DNA from: Diphasiastrum complanatum
Taxonomy: Eukaryota > Streptophyta > Lycopodiopsida > Lycopodiales > Lycopodiaceae
Assembly: GCA_029204225.1 (NCBI GenBank)
Contig: CM055097.1
Location: 69,861,982-69,925,981 of the forward strand
Direction of reading: 5' to 3'
DNA: 64,000 nucleotides
How positions within the stretch are numbered: position 1 is the stretch's first letter; each line of letters opens with the position of its first letter. Below, piece after piece: positions 1 to 11,158 of the stretch. The translations under genes and the position numbers were made by a program. The notes under the pieces were generated by a model. The model was not told where the DNA came from. It made no database searches and saw nothing but the letters and a program-made list of their open reading frames with translations.

Positions 1-2088
1 TCAGAGTAGTCAATACCATATCTCTGAGAGAAACCTTTCGCTACCAGTCTTGCCTTGTATTTTGTGAAGTTCCCATCTGGTCTGTATTTGAGCGTGAAAA
101 CCCATTTGCATTTGACAGTCTTGCGCTTATGTGGTAATGGCTCCAATGTCCATACCTGGTTCTTCCTCATGGACTCCATCTCTTCGTTCATGGCTTGGAT
201 CCATTTGTCCTTTTCTGGACTTTCAATCGCTTCCTCAAAAGTCTGTGGTTTGCCACTGAATCCGCAGAACTCTTCTGATGTGGAAGTTGAGCTGCCTAGC
301 ACATATCTTGCTAGCGCTCTTCGTGGTCTTTTCAACCTTCTGGGAGATCCTCTTGGGACAGTTATGCCTTTGACTTTGTCTGCTCTGCTCGGTCCGGCAC
401 CATCTTGGTTTACAGGAACTGCGGCGGCAGGTTGCCTCTCGAATCTTTCTTCGTCAGATTCGTCGATCGAATGGGAGAGGACTCAAAAATCTTCATTTTT
501 GTGTTCGTCCTCTGTTCCCTCTGTCATTGGTGGCACGTCATAGTACTGTCTCTCTAGAACTTCGTACCCTGACAGGATCGTCATTGACCATTGTCCTGCT
601 CTCATCGAATCTGACATCTCTCATTATTTTCATAGTGTTCGTGTTTGGCATGTAGACTCTGTAGTATGACGAATTGTTGTCATATCCTACTAGAAATTCC
701 TGCTCGACTTTCTCATCAAGCTTCTTTTGAAGCTTATCAGAAATATGTGCATAAGCTGCACAGCCAAAGATTCTGACGTGAGACAGATTGGGCTTTCTAC
801 CCCACCATAGCTCATGTGGTGTCGTGTGAGGGACACCAGACTTGCTTGTTCTGTTCTGGATGTATGTGGCTGTAGCTACTGCTTCAGCCCACAGTGCCCT
901 TGGAGCTTTCGAGTAGGCCATCATGCATCTGGCTGCTCCCATTAGGGTCCTGTTCTTTCGTTCAGTAACATCATTGTGTTGCGGTGTGTAGGCTGCAGCT
1001 CTTCTGTGAATGATGCCACGATCATTGCATAAGCCAGTGAAGCGATTCGAGATGTATTCGCCACCTCGATCTGTTCTGATCTGCTTCACTTTGCTGCTTG
1101 TACATCTCTTAGCCCAATTCACATATTCTGTGAATTTATCAAGTGCTTCAGATTTATTCTGAATAAAATACACTCTGGCAAATTTGCTATAATCATCAAT
1201 GAAGGTTATATAATATTTTGAACCTCCTACTGAGATCACATTGAATGGTCCACAGATGTCAGAATGCATTAGCTCCAGAATCTTAGTTGTTCTATAGGAG
1301 TCTTTGATGAATGGTGTGCGTGACATCTTGCCCTTCAAACATGCATCACATGTGGTTGAACTGGTCGCATTCAAGATGCTGACCCCTGTTACTGCTCCAT
1401 GATGGCTTGCTTGGTAAAGTGCCATTGAGTTCATGTGGCAGAGTCTCTTGTGCCACAGAGTGTCTGGCTGGTCATCGTGAGTCTGATGCACCTGATATGT
1501 AGGTAGGCGTACCTTCAGATGATATAGGTTTCGTTTCCTTCTGCCTTGAGCGATCAAAGTACTGGTACTGGCATCAATCACATTGAATGCTTCGTCAGAA
1601 AACGTCACACGCATCCCTGCATCTGCTATTCTTGCTACAGAGAGCAAGTCTTGTTGCAGAGTAGGCACAAACATGACATCTTCGAGTCGTCTGTCTCTGT
1701 TGTTGGTGTTGCGCCATAGTGAACCAATACCGTTCACTTGATGTCTAGATCCATCTCCAAGAACTATGAATCTTGAGGGATCTGCACTTCTGAAATCAGA
1801 CATTATACGTCTTGATGTCATGAAGTGTGAGGTGGATCCTGAGTCTAGAATCACCTCATGTGTGTCAGATGTTGATGTTGCACACACGTCTTCACAGATA
1901 TAGGCAGTCGAATAGTTTCTGTTCGTTCTTTCTTCGTCCATTTTTGAGCTCTCGGGCTCCTCAACATAGGATGAACTATTGTTGTTCTCCTGTCTGTTCT
2001 GTGCTGATTTGTTTCTCGGGTTTTGGCAACAATCCATGGCTGCGTGACCCTTCTTATGGCAATGGATACACTCAATCTTGGGATTTTT
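1..2088 (-). mobile_element. Copia-C: Ty1/copia element, gag zinc knuckle to reverse transcriptase, runs off left edge
   Basis: Read on the minus strand, this holds copia domains in the usual order: a CCHC zinc knuckle (CIHCHKKGHAAMDC, about 2035-2078), aspartic protease, GAG-pre-integrase, integrase, and from about 500 down to 1 the start of the reverse transcriptase. That part has the familiar KCKWVF and KARLVAKGFSQ blocks and continues beyond the window. The order protease-integrase-RT defines Ty1/copia. No LTR is seen. The gag side stops near 2088, where an unrelated plus-strand element begins, so the 5' half is missing. The RT part is broken by a frameshift near 560-575 and an opal stop near 486-488. 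Confidence 0.93.
538..2078 (-). pseudogene. Copia-C gag-end/protease/integrase reading frame
   Basis: One open frame of about 510 codons. In order: zinc knuckle, protease with the active-site triplet intact (VILDSGSTSHF), the LWHKRLCHMN pre-integrase block, and the integrase zinc and catalytic core (LELMHSDICGP, IRTDRGGEY, DVTERKNRT), which supplies the D, D and E catalytic residues. It ends with the integrase tail FGCAAYAHI. This is the best preserved pol segment in the window. It still cannot make a full polyprotein because a frameshift separates it from the reverse transcriptase at lower coordinates and its gag is cut off. The first ATG in frame is at 2037, but the knuckle lies upstream, so that ATG is not the native start. 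Confidence 0.9.
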
Positions 2089-2089
2089 T

Positions 2090-2716
2090 TACATGGAGCA
2101 AATCAAGAGGCAATTTCTTCAAGGCAAGGGAGATCTCATTGGTGAGCTTATTGAGGTTTGTTATGGACTCAAGAAGGCTGAATTTATTAGGTTTGATACT
2201 CATCTTCACCTACTCTACTTCATGTTGGATGGAAAGTTTGGAATCTATCTTTTGATTTATGATGGTGACATTGTTTTCACTAACCTTTGTGGAAATTCGA
2301 GATCAAGCATTGATGAGATCTTGTTGGATCTATATCATATGTTTGAGAGGGAGTATTTCCAGAGGTTTAGGTCTGAAGATATTCATATCTTTGATATCTT
2401 TGATGATCAAGAGAAAGGTAAGCAAGTGGAAGCGACTCACTTTGTTTTACTCACATGTTTTGGAGAATTTTCTTGTGTAGATGATACTATGCAAGTGGAT
2501 ATTGGTTCTCATGGTTTTCATATTGGAAAAGCAAGTAATGGATATGGAAAACAAAGTTTGTTCAATGACTTTGATGGTCATGTTGATGATCAAGAGGTTG
2601 GTCTCAAAGGGCTTCAACAACAAAAAAGGAAAGGTGGCAATTTGGAGCTAGTCAAGAGCATCAAAGGAATGTTATTTTGTCAAAGATGTTATGGATCTAC
2701 TTTTGCAGCTTATTGA
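2090..2716 (+). pseudogene. Decayed copia reverse transcriptase fragment
   Basis: The frame starts with YMEQ and reaches YGLKKA about 25 codons later, matching the RT block YMEQPESY...YGLKQA of the Copia-A pol at 46724-48292. It then reads RFDTHL and DGKFGIYLLIYDGDIVF. The last part aligns with the copia active-site block, normally YVDD, here changed to YDGD, so it cannot be catalytic. Past about 2420 the frame stays open to 2716 but no RT or RNase H motif can be recognised. I infer relict coding sequence, not a functional protein. Confidence 0.75.
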
Positions 2717-3533
2717 AGACTCAAGTAAGGTCAAAGGAGCAGCAAAGAAGTTTTGTTTAAGTTTACTTTACTTGTTCTATCTCATGTTTGAGCTATTTCA
2801 TGTGGATGTGTGCAAATTGTCAAGATATGGACAAACTAGCTACATTGTCTTGCAATATATAATTGTTGGAGTTGTACTAGCATTCTTGGCTGGTTTTGCT
2901 GATGGAAATGAAGCTAATGGAAGTTCATTATGTCACTCATCCATGGCTAAGTTCTCAAGTGTTGAGCTACTTGGTGCCAATACTTGGAGATTGTCAATTT
3001 TTGGTGAATTCATGGTCATTTTCTTGTGTCAAGTAGAACTTGAAGATGGACTAGTGCAACCTACTTGGTTTATGGAGTCATGTGGTGCTGGATTTGCATA
3101 ATTTATGTACTCACCTATTCATGGATTTCCAAGGTTTGATGGTTTCTTGTGGCAAGATGGAGATGGAGGCTCATTCATGGAGTTTTATGGTGGAGACATA
3201 TCAAGAAAGGACAAAGTTGGAGGAGACAAGCAAGCAAATGGTCATCACTCACATTTATTGTTTGGTTGCTGTAAATTTTCAGAGAGTTCAAAGTTTGAAG
3301 CATGGAGGAATCATTTCATTCACATTCTATTTGGTTCTTCATCTTCTAGTTATATCTTGATGTGTAAAATTGATGTAAGAGATAATGAAGCATCCAATTT
3401 GGACACTATTCTCTATATCAATTATGAAAGATACTTCAGAACCTTAGAAAGGAGATATATACTTAGGATGGAGATCATTCTAAAGTTGGATCAAAGTTTT
3501 ATAGTTGAAGAGGGAGTGAGAGATTTCAACTAG
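2691..3533 (+). pseudogene. Unrecognised reading frame between RT remnant and 3' LTR
   Basis: From the ATG at 2691 the same frame stays open to 3533 except for one TAA at 3099-3101, with an ATG following at 3105: 136 plus 142 codons. Such openness in DNA this AT-rich suggests former coding sequence. The product has a hydrophobic stretch near its middle (about codons 50-70, rich in V, L, I, A and F), which could be a membrane segment. I recognise no family. It lies where RNase H should be and runs into the 3' LTR, so it may be extra cargo of this element or replaced DNA. Confidence 0.4.
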
Positions 3534-4166
3534 TTTAGTCTAGTTTAGTCACATTTTGGTAAATTGTCAATAAGAGGCCAAAACTCATTATAGACTTAGA
3601 GATAAACTTTTTCAAGTTAAATTAGTTTAAAATACATTCAATAAATACTTTTTGAAAGTGTGGGAAAGTTGGTAGTCGAGTTTGAGAGAGATTCAAATTT
3701 GAACTTTGGGTACATTGAATCTAGACCCAAAAATAGTAGGGTTTACATTTTGAAGGGAAAGCCAAGTGGCCAAATAGGGTTTGGACACTCTATAAAAGGA
3801 TGTAACTCGTGGAGAGACATATCTTCTCTCTTCTATCTCTCATTTCATCATTATACATGGTTCTCTTTGGGTTCTACTACTCATTGGTGCACTATCTTGG
3901 TGATATCTTGCAATCTTGTGTGTAGAATGCTCATATTTTGCTATTTTTGGTTCCACACGTGTGAAATATAGTAGGGTACTGTAATTGTACAGACAACAAA
4001 CATATTTTATGTTTTGGTTCATGTTTGATCAGTATCTCTTAGAGTTTGCATCTCATTTTGTATGTAGATGCTGATTTCTCTACATTGGCAGGGTTGTTGG
4101 TTTGCTCCTTATTGTAACCAAAGATCAGGGACATGGATTGGATCTTGAATGATCTGAAATCCTTCA
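3517..4166 (+). repeat. Copia-A-family 3' LTR
   Basis: About 650 bp, starting TGAGAGATTTCAACTAG after a purine tract and ending near CCTTCA. It matches the LTR at 50859-51504 along its length but is clearly older than the near-identical pair at 46070-46539 and 50859-51504. It has a TATA box (TATAAAAG, 3791-3798) and the palindrome CACACGTGTG at 3954-3963, about 160 bp downstream of it, at the same spacing as in the other copy. Confidence 0.85.
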
Positions 4167-5204
4167 CACATGGAATGTGGTGCTTTACTATAAGTATGAA
4201 TGAATAGATTTTCAAAAGTGAAAGCTAACAAAGAATGTGATTTTGCATGTTTCAAGAACATTCCAGCCTCTCAAAACATGAAACCATTTGGGACCTCCAC
4301 CCTCTATATGTTTGTTAACCATTTTAGTGCTGCTTCTTCTTGCTGCTGCATGTGTTCATTAGTACATGTACCCACTCAAGATTCAACGGGGGCAAGGTGG
4401 GTGCAGCGCCACTACGAGAGAGCGCAAGTGCGAGGGCGAGAGAAATGATGTTAGTCAATGTTGTGGATGGAATCATTGAACAAGATCTTGTAGCATTCTT
4501 AGGAGGTGGACACGTGCATGGACACATGCATGGCATTGGATTACCTTTCGCTATTGTTGTTGATGTTTGAATTGACAAACACATTTCTTAGTGACTTATT
4601 CAAGTTGGTGAATTTATTTGCTATCCCTTGGGTGGACATCAACCTAAATTTGTTATGGATCGGGATCCAGGATAGATCACTAGTGCTTTTGTACATATTG
4701 ATTCTAGATTAAGTCAACAATGGATGCAGATAATAGTTTTCTGGTGGATGGTAGAAAGCACCATGCATGGCGACTTTATATTCATTTGTCTCATGTTGTT
4801 TTTACCCCATGATGTCTAGTTTGTAGTAAGCTTCCTTCGCTTGAATCAAATTGTCAGATTTGTTTTCCTTTATAGCATTTTGCTTGAGCAGGTTATAGAA
4901 TTGATAGGTCTAAAGGTTTGATGTGAATTTATCTGAAATCAGAAATAAAAGCATGAGTGTTATTCTTTTTCGTGCGAGTAGCTGAGTCTATTTTTTTCAT
5001 GGTCTTGTTGGAAGTTATGGTATACTTGTTACTATACCAGTACAACGATCAAAGGATGTAGTTGTTTGCCTTCTTTTTTTTCTTATTTGAATAATGATGT
5101 GAACTAGAACTTGTATAGAGAGTGGCATCAGTTGTATTGAGGTAGAATTGCGGATAGGGAAGGGACAATTCAGAGACGGGGATTTATCCATTTGCTAGGG
5201 GCAG
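4167..5204. other. No gene seen
   Basis: AT-rich sequence with short, unsupported reading frames only. A small direct repeat of the motif GGACACRTGCATGG occurs near 4508-4530. I see no transposon motif, RNA gene or splice-like structure. Confidence 0.5.
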
Positions 5205-5249
5205 CTAGCTCTCGGAAAGAAAAAAAAAAGGTGAAAGAAGAGTGAGACC

Positions 5250-5575
5250 GCTTGAATCAGGCCAAGAAGAAAAAGCGGAGACTAGAGAAAGCTCTGGCCA
5301 ATGTTGTCGCTATTCGTTCCGAACTTGAAAAGAAGAAGTAGAAAAGTAAGGAGGAGGAGCAGAGACTTGATAAAGAAGGAGCTACCGCAGCTCTCCAGGT
5401 ACTAGTTGATGAAGAATCTGATGTGCCTGGTATGCTCAAGATGAAACCAAGCACTGGATTAATATTGTATTGAAGGAGACTTGCAATAGTGCTATGGCGG
5501 AGGGTGTGGAACAGGCCTTGGAACCTTTCTAGAGCTTGAAAAGAGAGAGTCAGGGATTGAGAATAGCCCTAGGTG
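5250..5575 (+). pseudogene. Remnant coding for a charged coiled-coil segment
   Basis: Read in frame from about 5250, the sequence gives a highly charged, heptad-like stretch (QAKKKKRRLEKALANV, then IRSELEKKK), a TAG near 5340, then KSKEEEQRLDKEG and AALQVLVDEESDVP. After a frame change near 5430 it reads on as ETKHWINIVLKETCNS and MAEGVEQALEPF. The base composition (more G and C than its surroundings) and the pattern suggest decayed coding DNA with at least one frameshift and two stops. I cannot name the family; such lysine/glutamate coiled coils occur in many proteins and in some retrotransposon gag regions. Confidence 0.4.
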
Positions 5576-5874
5576 CAATAACTATGTCATTTTGCATTCT
5601 TAACATGCAAAATTGTATGCTTTGTAGCAAATTGCATCACCCATGCTTATATATATATGCATAGTTTTTGTTTGTGAATGGTGGATTATGCGTGATAATT
5701 CGAAGCACAAATACCTTTTTTTCTTTAAATTATCTTATTCCTTAGATCCTGAAAATGATTTTTTGTTTGACATACACAATCGTACTTATTAAACTTTTTG
5801 TGAAAAATATACAAAATTAATAAGTTGTCACTAGTAATAGTTGATCTTGATCTATCATAATTTTGTGGTTGTGT

Positions 5875-5985
5875 TTTTGTTTGCAGGACATATGCAAAAT
5901 GTCTTCCATATTGGATGAAGAATTGGTCAACTTTTTCAAAGATCCGTCCTTAAGACTACCTAATTGATGGGTGGCGATGATCTAA
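5875..5985 (+). repeat. Exon-like segment shared with 21885-22000
   Basis: A T-rich tract ending TTTGCAG is followed by about 100 bp (reading GACATATGCAAAATGTCT onward to near 5985) that recurs at 21885-22000 with many matches, including the words ATTGGATGAAGAATTG and TGATGG. Both copies follow a pyrimidine-AG that looks like a splice acceptor. I infer a dispersed repeat containing an old exon end. The product is not recognised and neither copy is openly coding throughout. Confidence 0.5.
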
Positions 5986-6235
5986 AATTGTGAATATTGA
6001 GAGTGAATATTTTGATGTTGATCGTGATTATTGTGAATATTGATCATGATTATCGTGAATACTGAATTTTGAAAGCAAATATTTTGAGATGTTGATCGTG
6101 ATTATTGTGAATACTAATCATGATTATTGTGAATATTGATCATGATTATTGTGAATACTTATCGTGAATATTGTAAATAATCATGATTATTGTGAATACT
6201 TATTGTGAATATTGTAAAAACTGGTCATGGAGTAG
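5985..6235. repeat. Degenerate AT-rich tandem repeat
   Basis: The unit TGAATATTGATCATGATTAT (about 20-24 bp, varying) repeats roughly ten times, for instance at 6030-6060, 6090-6120 and 6120-6160. It directly abuts the shared exon-like segment. No coding content. Confidence 0.7.
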
Positions 6236-6239
6236 TATT

Positions 6240-7941
6240 ATTATCCTTTATCTGACCAATCAACCTAATCAAGTACCCATAAATAAAACGATTCCTCATC
6301 TGTTTATCTCTTTTTCTGAGTATTCTTTCAGATCTCAAGATACATTGAGCGATAAGTCCTCCAAATGGGCAAAATCTTCAATATATCTAATTGTCATCAC
6401 CATCTAAACTAATTTACATTATACACTGGATTGAGCAGTCGACCAATCATGAAGATCAAGTTCAAAAGCTAACAAATCAATCTTTTAACTTTCACATTTA
6501 CCCTGAAAATCAATCCTTAGTTTGACTTCAATATCAAATAAGTACTTAGAGATGGAATAATTCTTTAATTATCTATCTCTGCACTGAAGTACTATATCGA
6601 TCTTTAGAAGTACACTAAGAGATAAATTTTCCTATTGGGTCCGATCCTCTCCAATCTAGTAACATCACCTTCACGTAACCTCAATTTACATGAATCCCTG
6701 GGTGAAATGTCACTTTTAATTGAAAATAAATGTTCAAAAGTTAAAATCCAAACAATTATGGTCCAAGACTATCCACAATTACTTGTAGACTTGTCATAAA
6801 TGCTTCTTGGGACCAATACACTTAGAATTTTTTCAAAAAACTATGGTACAACCATTCATCCTACCAAAATCTCTAGGAGATCCGTCAAGATAAAAATGAC
6901 TTTAACTCAGTCCTGAATACCCCACAGATACTCTCTTGATTTAAGCGCTCTATTCCTAGCAACATATGCAAGGAAATAGCAACCATTCAATCATGATAGA
7001 CTTAACTACTCCTAGTGTCTGATTCTCCAAGATCTACTACCACTCCACCATCCACTCCTGTTAATAGCAAGTCATTCAGAATTCACAGTATGCCTCATTG
7101 CTAAAAGGGGAGCCAAGAATCGTAGTGAAAAGTAAGAAAAAACTAATTTAATAAGATAACAGAGAGGAAGATTAATCTCTAGAGCAGTGGAAAACTCTAG
7201 AATGATGGTGAATTGCATCTTGAGAAAGCAAAGCTCTTTCTTTATTTCCTTTGTTCCTATTCATCCTCCTCCTAGAGCATGGCATGAAAAGTGGCCACCT
7301 TAGTATATCGGACAACAAGATCTACTTCTTGGCAGATTTGGAGATTCTTTGCCAATGGAATGGACTATGCAGATAGGCCCTTGTAGTAGATGGCCCACTC
7401 AATCTCTGTGTAGTAGGCATGTCTTCTTCTACTATGGTAGTGGCTTCTTTTATCGAGGAGGGCAGTAAGGCTTGAATCTTGGGCATGGGCTTGTTGAAGG
7501 TGGGTATTCCATGCCACCTCCTTTGTGCCAAATACTTCTTGCTACTTGGTTTCAGCTAGCTTGGCATGGCTGGCCTCTCACTCAAGTTGGTAGATGCGAT
7601 CCTTGCATTAGGACCATTTTTTGATTCAAAAGGGTCTCTTCCTTGCCTAAACATGTTTGCTAATTAGGATTACTTAACTCACTAATTGTCCTATGTGGCT
7701 ATTCACCATGGGTTAACTCATACTTCAATAAGATTCAATTAGACCTAGCGTGATAATATATCAATGACAAGTGATTCAATGTAATTTAAAGTCTAAATGA
7801 AAAGATGGCCAATGTTTTTTCAAGGCCTTCAAAAAACCGATTTTATAATTTTGAATTGAGAAAAAAGGGGGCCAAATATTTCATTGGCCCCCCAAATTGA
7901 AACAAATTTCAAAAAAAGAAAGGTGGGAGGGGACATGGTAC
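6240..7941. other. No gene seen
   Basis: AT-rich sequence with no frame I can support. A minus-strand frame at 7322-7531 is short and has no recognisable motif. The stretch 7080-7660 is less AT-rich and may be a worn transposon, but I see no LTR end, primer site or pol motif. Confidence 0.45.
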
Positions 7942-8759
7942 TGTGAAAAATGCAAAAATAAGCTTGGTAGTGGCCAAAAATCTTGTATATAGGATAGACA
8001 CACATGTGTGGAGCCTGCACGTGTGAAACTAGTGTACTTTTCATGTACCATAATCATATATGTTGTACATATGTTTTAATTCAAGTTCTAGTGGCTAAAA
8101 TGGCCAAAAACTAGTTTTCTAGAGATATGACACATGGCAACAATCTAATGATTGCATGAGCCAAATATTTTGAATAGGTGTCACATCCCATGTGTAGAGG
8201 ACAGCTCACACGTGTGGAAATAGCTGAAGTAGGCAAGTTTTTGCTTCTAGAAGATTTCCATTAAGATCTCCATATAGTAGAAAAATAGACCAAAAATGCC
8301 CAAAATGAAAAGTTTTGATCCAAGTGTCAAATTGCATGATGGTGACAAGGCATCCTCACACGTGTGAGATCTGATGCATGATTAGTACCTCGAGCTCCAA
8401 AAGTGTATATATAGAGGCTTATTTGGCCATAATCAATGTGAGACACCAATCTTGGTTTTGGAAGCAATTTTGAGTGATTTTCTCCATTTGTCTACATTTG
8501 TTTTGATTATTTTGAGGTTCTATCAATGTGTACTTGATTTTTAGGTTGGAGTCCGTACTCAGACAGGGTTTCACACGTGAGAAACCAGAAAGTACACTTA
8601 CCTTCAATTAATGATTGTTCTTGTTAGGATTTTGTGTCTAGAATTGATCTAGATTGATCTTAATCTCAAGTAGATTGATAGATCAAGTAATCTGACAACC
8701 AATCCCTCTTGAGGATCAGATTAGAATCCACTCTTGGTCCTTTTTGTACTTTTTGCACA
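7942..8759 (+). repeat. Copia-D 5' LTR (start inferred)
   Basis: The right end is firm: it abuts a primer-binding site. The left end is inferred from TGTGAAAAA matching the terminal ...TTTTTGCACA in inverted orientation (TGTG/CACA). A TATA-like run (TATATATAG, about 8405-8414) fits a promoter. CACACGTGTG occurs at 8207-8216 and 8357-8366, with near copies near 8003, 8022 and 8572. There is no second copy in the window to confirm the left end. Confidence 0.55.
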
Positions 8760-8772
8760 TGGTATTAGAGCC
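8760..8772 (+). promoter_or_regulatory. Copia-D primer-binding site
   Basis: TGGTATTAGAGCC follows the LTR end directly. It matches the plant copia initiator Met-tRNA primer site TGGTATCAGAGC with one change (C to T), consistent with decay. Confidence 0.8.
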
Positions 8773-9049
8773 TAGTACAAGAGGTTTTGTTGAAATTGAT
8801 AGGGTTAATCCAAATCAAAGCCAAAATTAGCAGTCGAGTTGGATTTGATAGCAATCCTCAAAAGTTTTGGTCCAGATCTTGTTGTGGGTTGTAGGAACCC
8901 TTTTCACACGTGTGAGGCCGTACAGCTCCGATTTTGACTGAGAAATTTCAAAAATTTGTAGAATTTGACTCACATACCCAATTTGAGTGATTTTTGGTGC
9001 AAAATCAAGCATTTTCTATAGTGAATCTAATTCCTTGATTAGAACTTGG

Positions 9050-9700
9050 ATTAGATCAGTCAAAAAATTAAAATTGAATGTAAGTAATGAACTTTTGAAA
9101 GAAATATCATCTTGTACCACATCCAAAGAGGCATGGGTTTCATTAAAAGCCATTTATGGATCCAAGAATACTTCAAGGATACTCATGCTTAGGAATCAAA
9201 TTCTTCAAAGCATGAAAGGAAGTAGTGAAAGTGCCCAAAATTATGTCTTTAGGATCAAATCTTTGAATAATCTATAGATGATAAAATCAAAGATGATGAA
9301 TTAGTTCAAATCATTTTGAATGGATTAGGAGATGATTATTCCAATCTTGTTCAAACCTTTGCTATCAAGATTCACTTCCTAGTATTGAAAAACTTCAAAG
9401 TGTGCTTGTTAGTGAGGAGAGTAGAATGCTTCATATCAAAAGTAGGATGAGTTCCTTATCTTTGAATGATGGTGATGAAAAAGCTAACTTTTCTCTGAAA
9501 GGCAAGAAGAAGAAGTTCCCATCCAAGAAGACTCAAGACATGGAAATGGAGAACAAAGATGGAGCATCAAGTTCCAAAGGAAAGAGCAAGAAGGACAAGA
9601 AGAAGCTAAAGTGTTTCTTTTGTGGAAAAAAAGGGACATTTTGCATCCGAGTGCTACAAGAAGAAGAATGCCCAAGAGAAGGACAATCAAGACAATCTTG
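9050..9700 (+). pseudogene. Copia-D gag (UBN2 type), N-terminus missing, zinc knuckle frameshifted
   Basis: The gag core reads NVSNELLKEI, KEAWVSLKAIYGSKN and LRNQILQSMKG, typical of copia UBN2 gag. A stop and frameshift follow near 9274-9280, then a lysine-rich linker leads into KCFFCGKKG, the first half of a CCHC knuckle. A length change in the A run near 9625-9632 throws the second half (HFASECYKKK) into the next frame, so no intact knuckle is made. In life this protein would package element RNA. Confidence 0.8.
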
Positions 9701-10584
9701 TGCTTGAGGAGGAGGAAGAAGGCATTATATCTTTGATGGTATCCTCACCACACACATCTAATCAAGACACTTGGTGGATTCATAGTGGGGAAAGCTCTCA
9801 CATGACTCACCAAAAAGACTACTTTTCTAATCTACTTTCTTACAATAGTTCTAAGAGATTTATTTTCACTGCAAGTGATCAAGAATGTGAGATTGTAGGT
9901 GTTGGATCCATTCCTTTATGTCTAGGATCATCTAAAAAAGTAGATCTAGACAATGTTCTTTATGTACCTTCAATTACAAAGAACTTGTTGAGTGTAGGAC
10001 AACTTCTGGATAGTGGATTAGATGTACATTTCAAGCATGGAACATGTTCTATCTTGAAAGATGAAAAATGTATTGCTAGTGGTTTCAAGCAAGGGAGGTT
10101 ATTCAAATTGGATGCTAATGTGATGGTTGAAAGTGTGAACATGGCAAGGGAGGAGCTCAGTCAAGTGAAATTATGGCACAAAAGGTTAGGCTATCCTAAC
10201 TACAAAGCTATGGAGACCATGGTGACAAAGGAGCTAGCAAGAGGACTTCCCAAAACCATATCCAAGTGTGGCAAGCTTTGTGAAGCTTGTGGACTCTCCA
10301 AATCTCATAAGCTTCCTTTCAAGAGATCTTTGATAAGATCTAACTCTCCTCTTGACCTTATACACTCGGATGTTCATTCATTTTCACATGAATCAAATGG
10401 TGGAGCACTTATGTATGTCACTTTTATTGATGATAAATCAAGATACTCTTGGGTTTATCTCTTGTCTAAGAAGAGTGAAGTTTTTGAGTCCTTTATAAAG
10501 TTCAAAACTCTTGTGGAAAAGCAACTTAATACTAGCTTGAAAGTATTAAGAAGTGATAACTCCACAACAAAATGGAGTAGCTGA
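9622..10584 (+). pseudogene. Copia-D protease and integrase N-half, mutated protease active site
   Basis: About 320 codons are open. After the knuckle tail comes WWIHSGESSHMT, the protease active site in which the catalytic Asp is replaced by His (codon at 9781-9783; GAT to CAT would be one base). Next are the pre-integrase (LWHKRLGYPN), the zinc cysteines (CEACGLSKSHKLPF) and the integrase core through IHSDVHSF, TFIDDKSRYSW and LRSDN. The frame then fails because about 35-40 codons are deleted up to TPQQNGVAERKNRT. Confidence 0.85.
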
Positions 10585-11092
10585 GAGAAAGAATAGGACA
10601 CTATGTGAGTGTGCTAAAGCTATGAGATTAGATACATCTCTTCGGGGAGAAGCTATTTTATGTGCAAACTTTCTCTGTAATAGAATGACCAATAGTGCCA
10701 TTAAAGGACTTACACCTTATGAAGTATTGTTTGGCAAAAAGCCAAATCTTAGTGATTTGAAAGTTTTTGGATGTACTTTTTATGTACATATTCCTTTAGA
10801 AACAAGAAAAAAGGAAGATGCCACTTCTTTCAAAGGCATCTTTGTTGGTTATAGTGAAAGTAAGAAAGCTTATAGGATATATGATCCTATTACAAAAAAG
10901 GTTGTTGCTAGTAGAGATGTACTTTTTGATGAATCTCTCCAAGCCAAAGGAAAGGTGACTTCCAGCAACACTCAACTTGTCAAAGATCATGCTATGGCCG
11001 AGGAGGAGCTTCTTGAAGATGAAGATCAAGTGGAATATACTCCAAGTCCAAGGGTGCCAAGAAGATCAACAAGGACAAGGATTGAGCCATAA
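10553..11092 (+). pseudogene. Copia-D integrase C-part
   Basis: It begins at the block QQNGVAERKNRTLCE, which carries the catalytic Glu, and continues through FGKKPNLSDLKVFGC, GIFVGYSESKKAYRIYDP and DVLFDE, ending in an acidic, then basic linker at 11092. It is the direct continuation of the 9622-10584 frame after the internal deletion and a frame change. Confidence 0.85.
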
Positions 11093-11158
11093 AGGCTCAC
11101 TTATAGTGACAAAGGGGAGCAAAGAGAAGATTCTCAACTACTCAACTCTTATACGTTC

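Larger units (their letters stand above)
2089..4166 (+). mobile_element. 3' part of a Copia-A-family element: RT remnant, unexplained frame, 3' LTR
   Basis: The segment opens inside a copia reverse transcriptase (YMEQ...YGLK, 2090-2175) and ends in an LTR (3517-4166) closely related to the Copia-A LTRs at 46070-46539 and 50859-51504. A purine tract just before 3517 (GAAGAGGGAG) is the expected plus-strand primer. Everything 5' of the mid-RT is missing, cut by the junction with Copia-C near 2088. The roughly 1.1 kb between the RT remnant and the LTR does not read as RNase H. Confidence 0.8.

Noticed and set aside
55-543. 162-codon plus-strand frame
   Set aside because: It is the antisense shadow of the Copia-C reverse transcriptase, whose minus-strand motifs are clear.
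4200-4712. Small genes on either strand
   Set aside because: Overlapping short frames without motifs, codon pattern or flanking signals.
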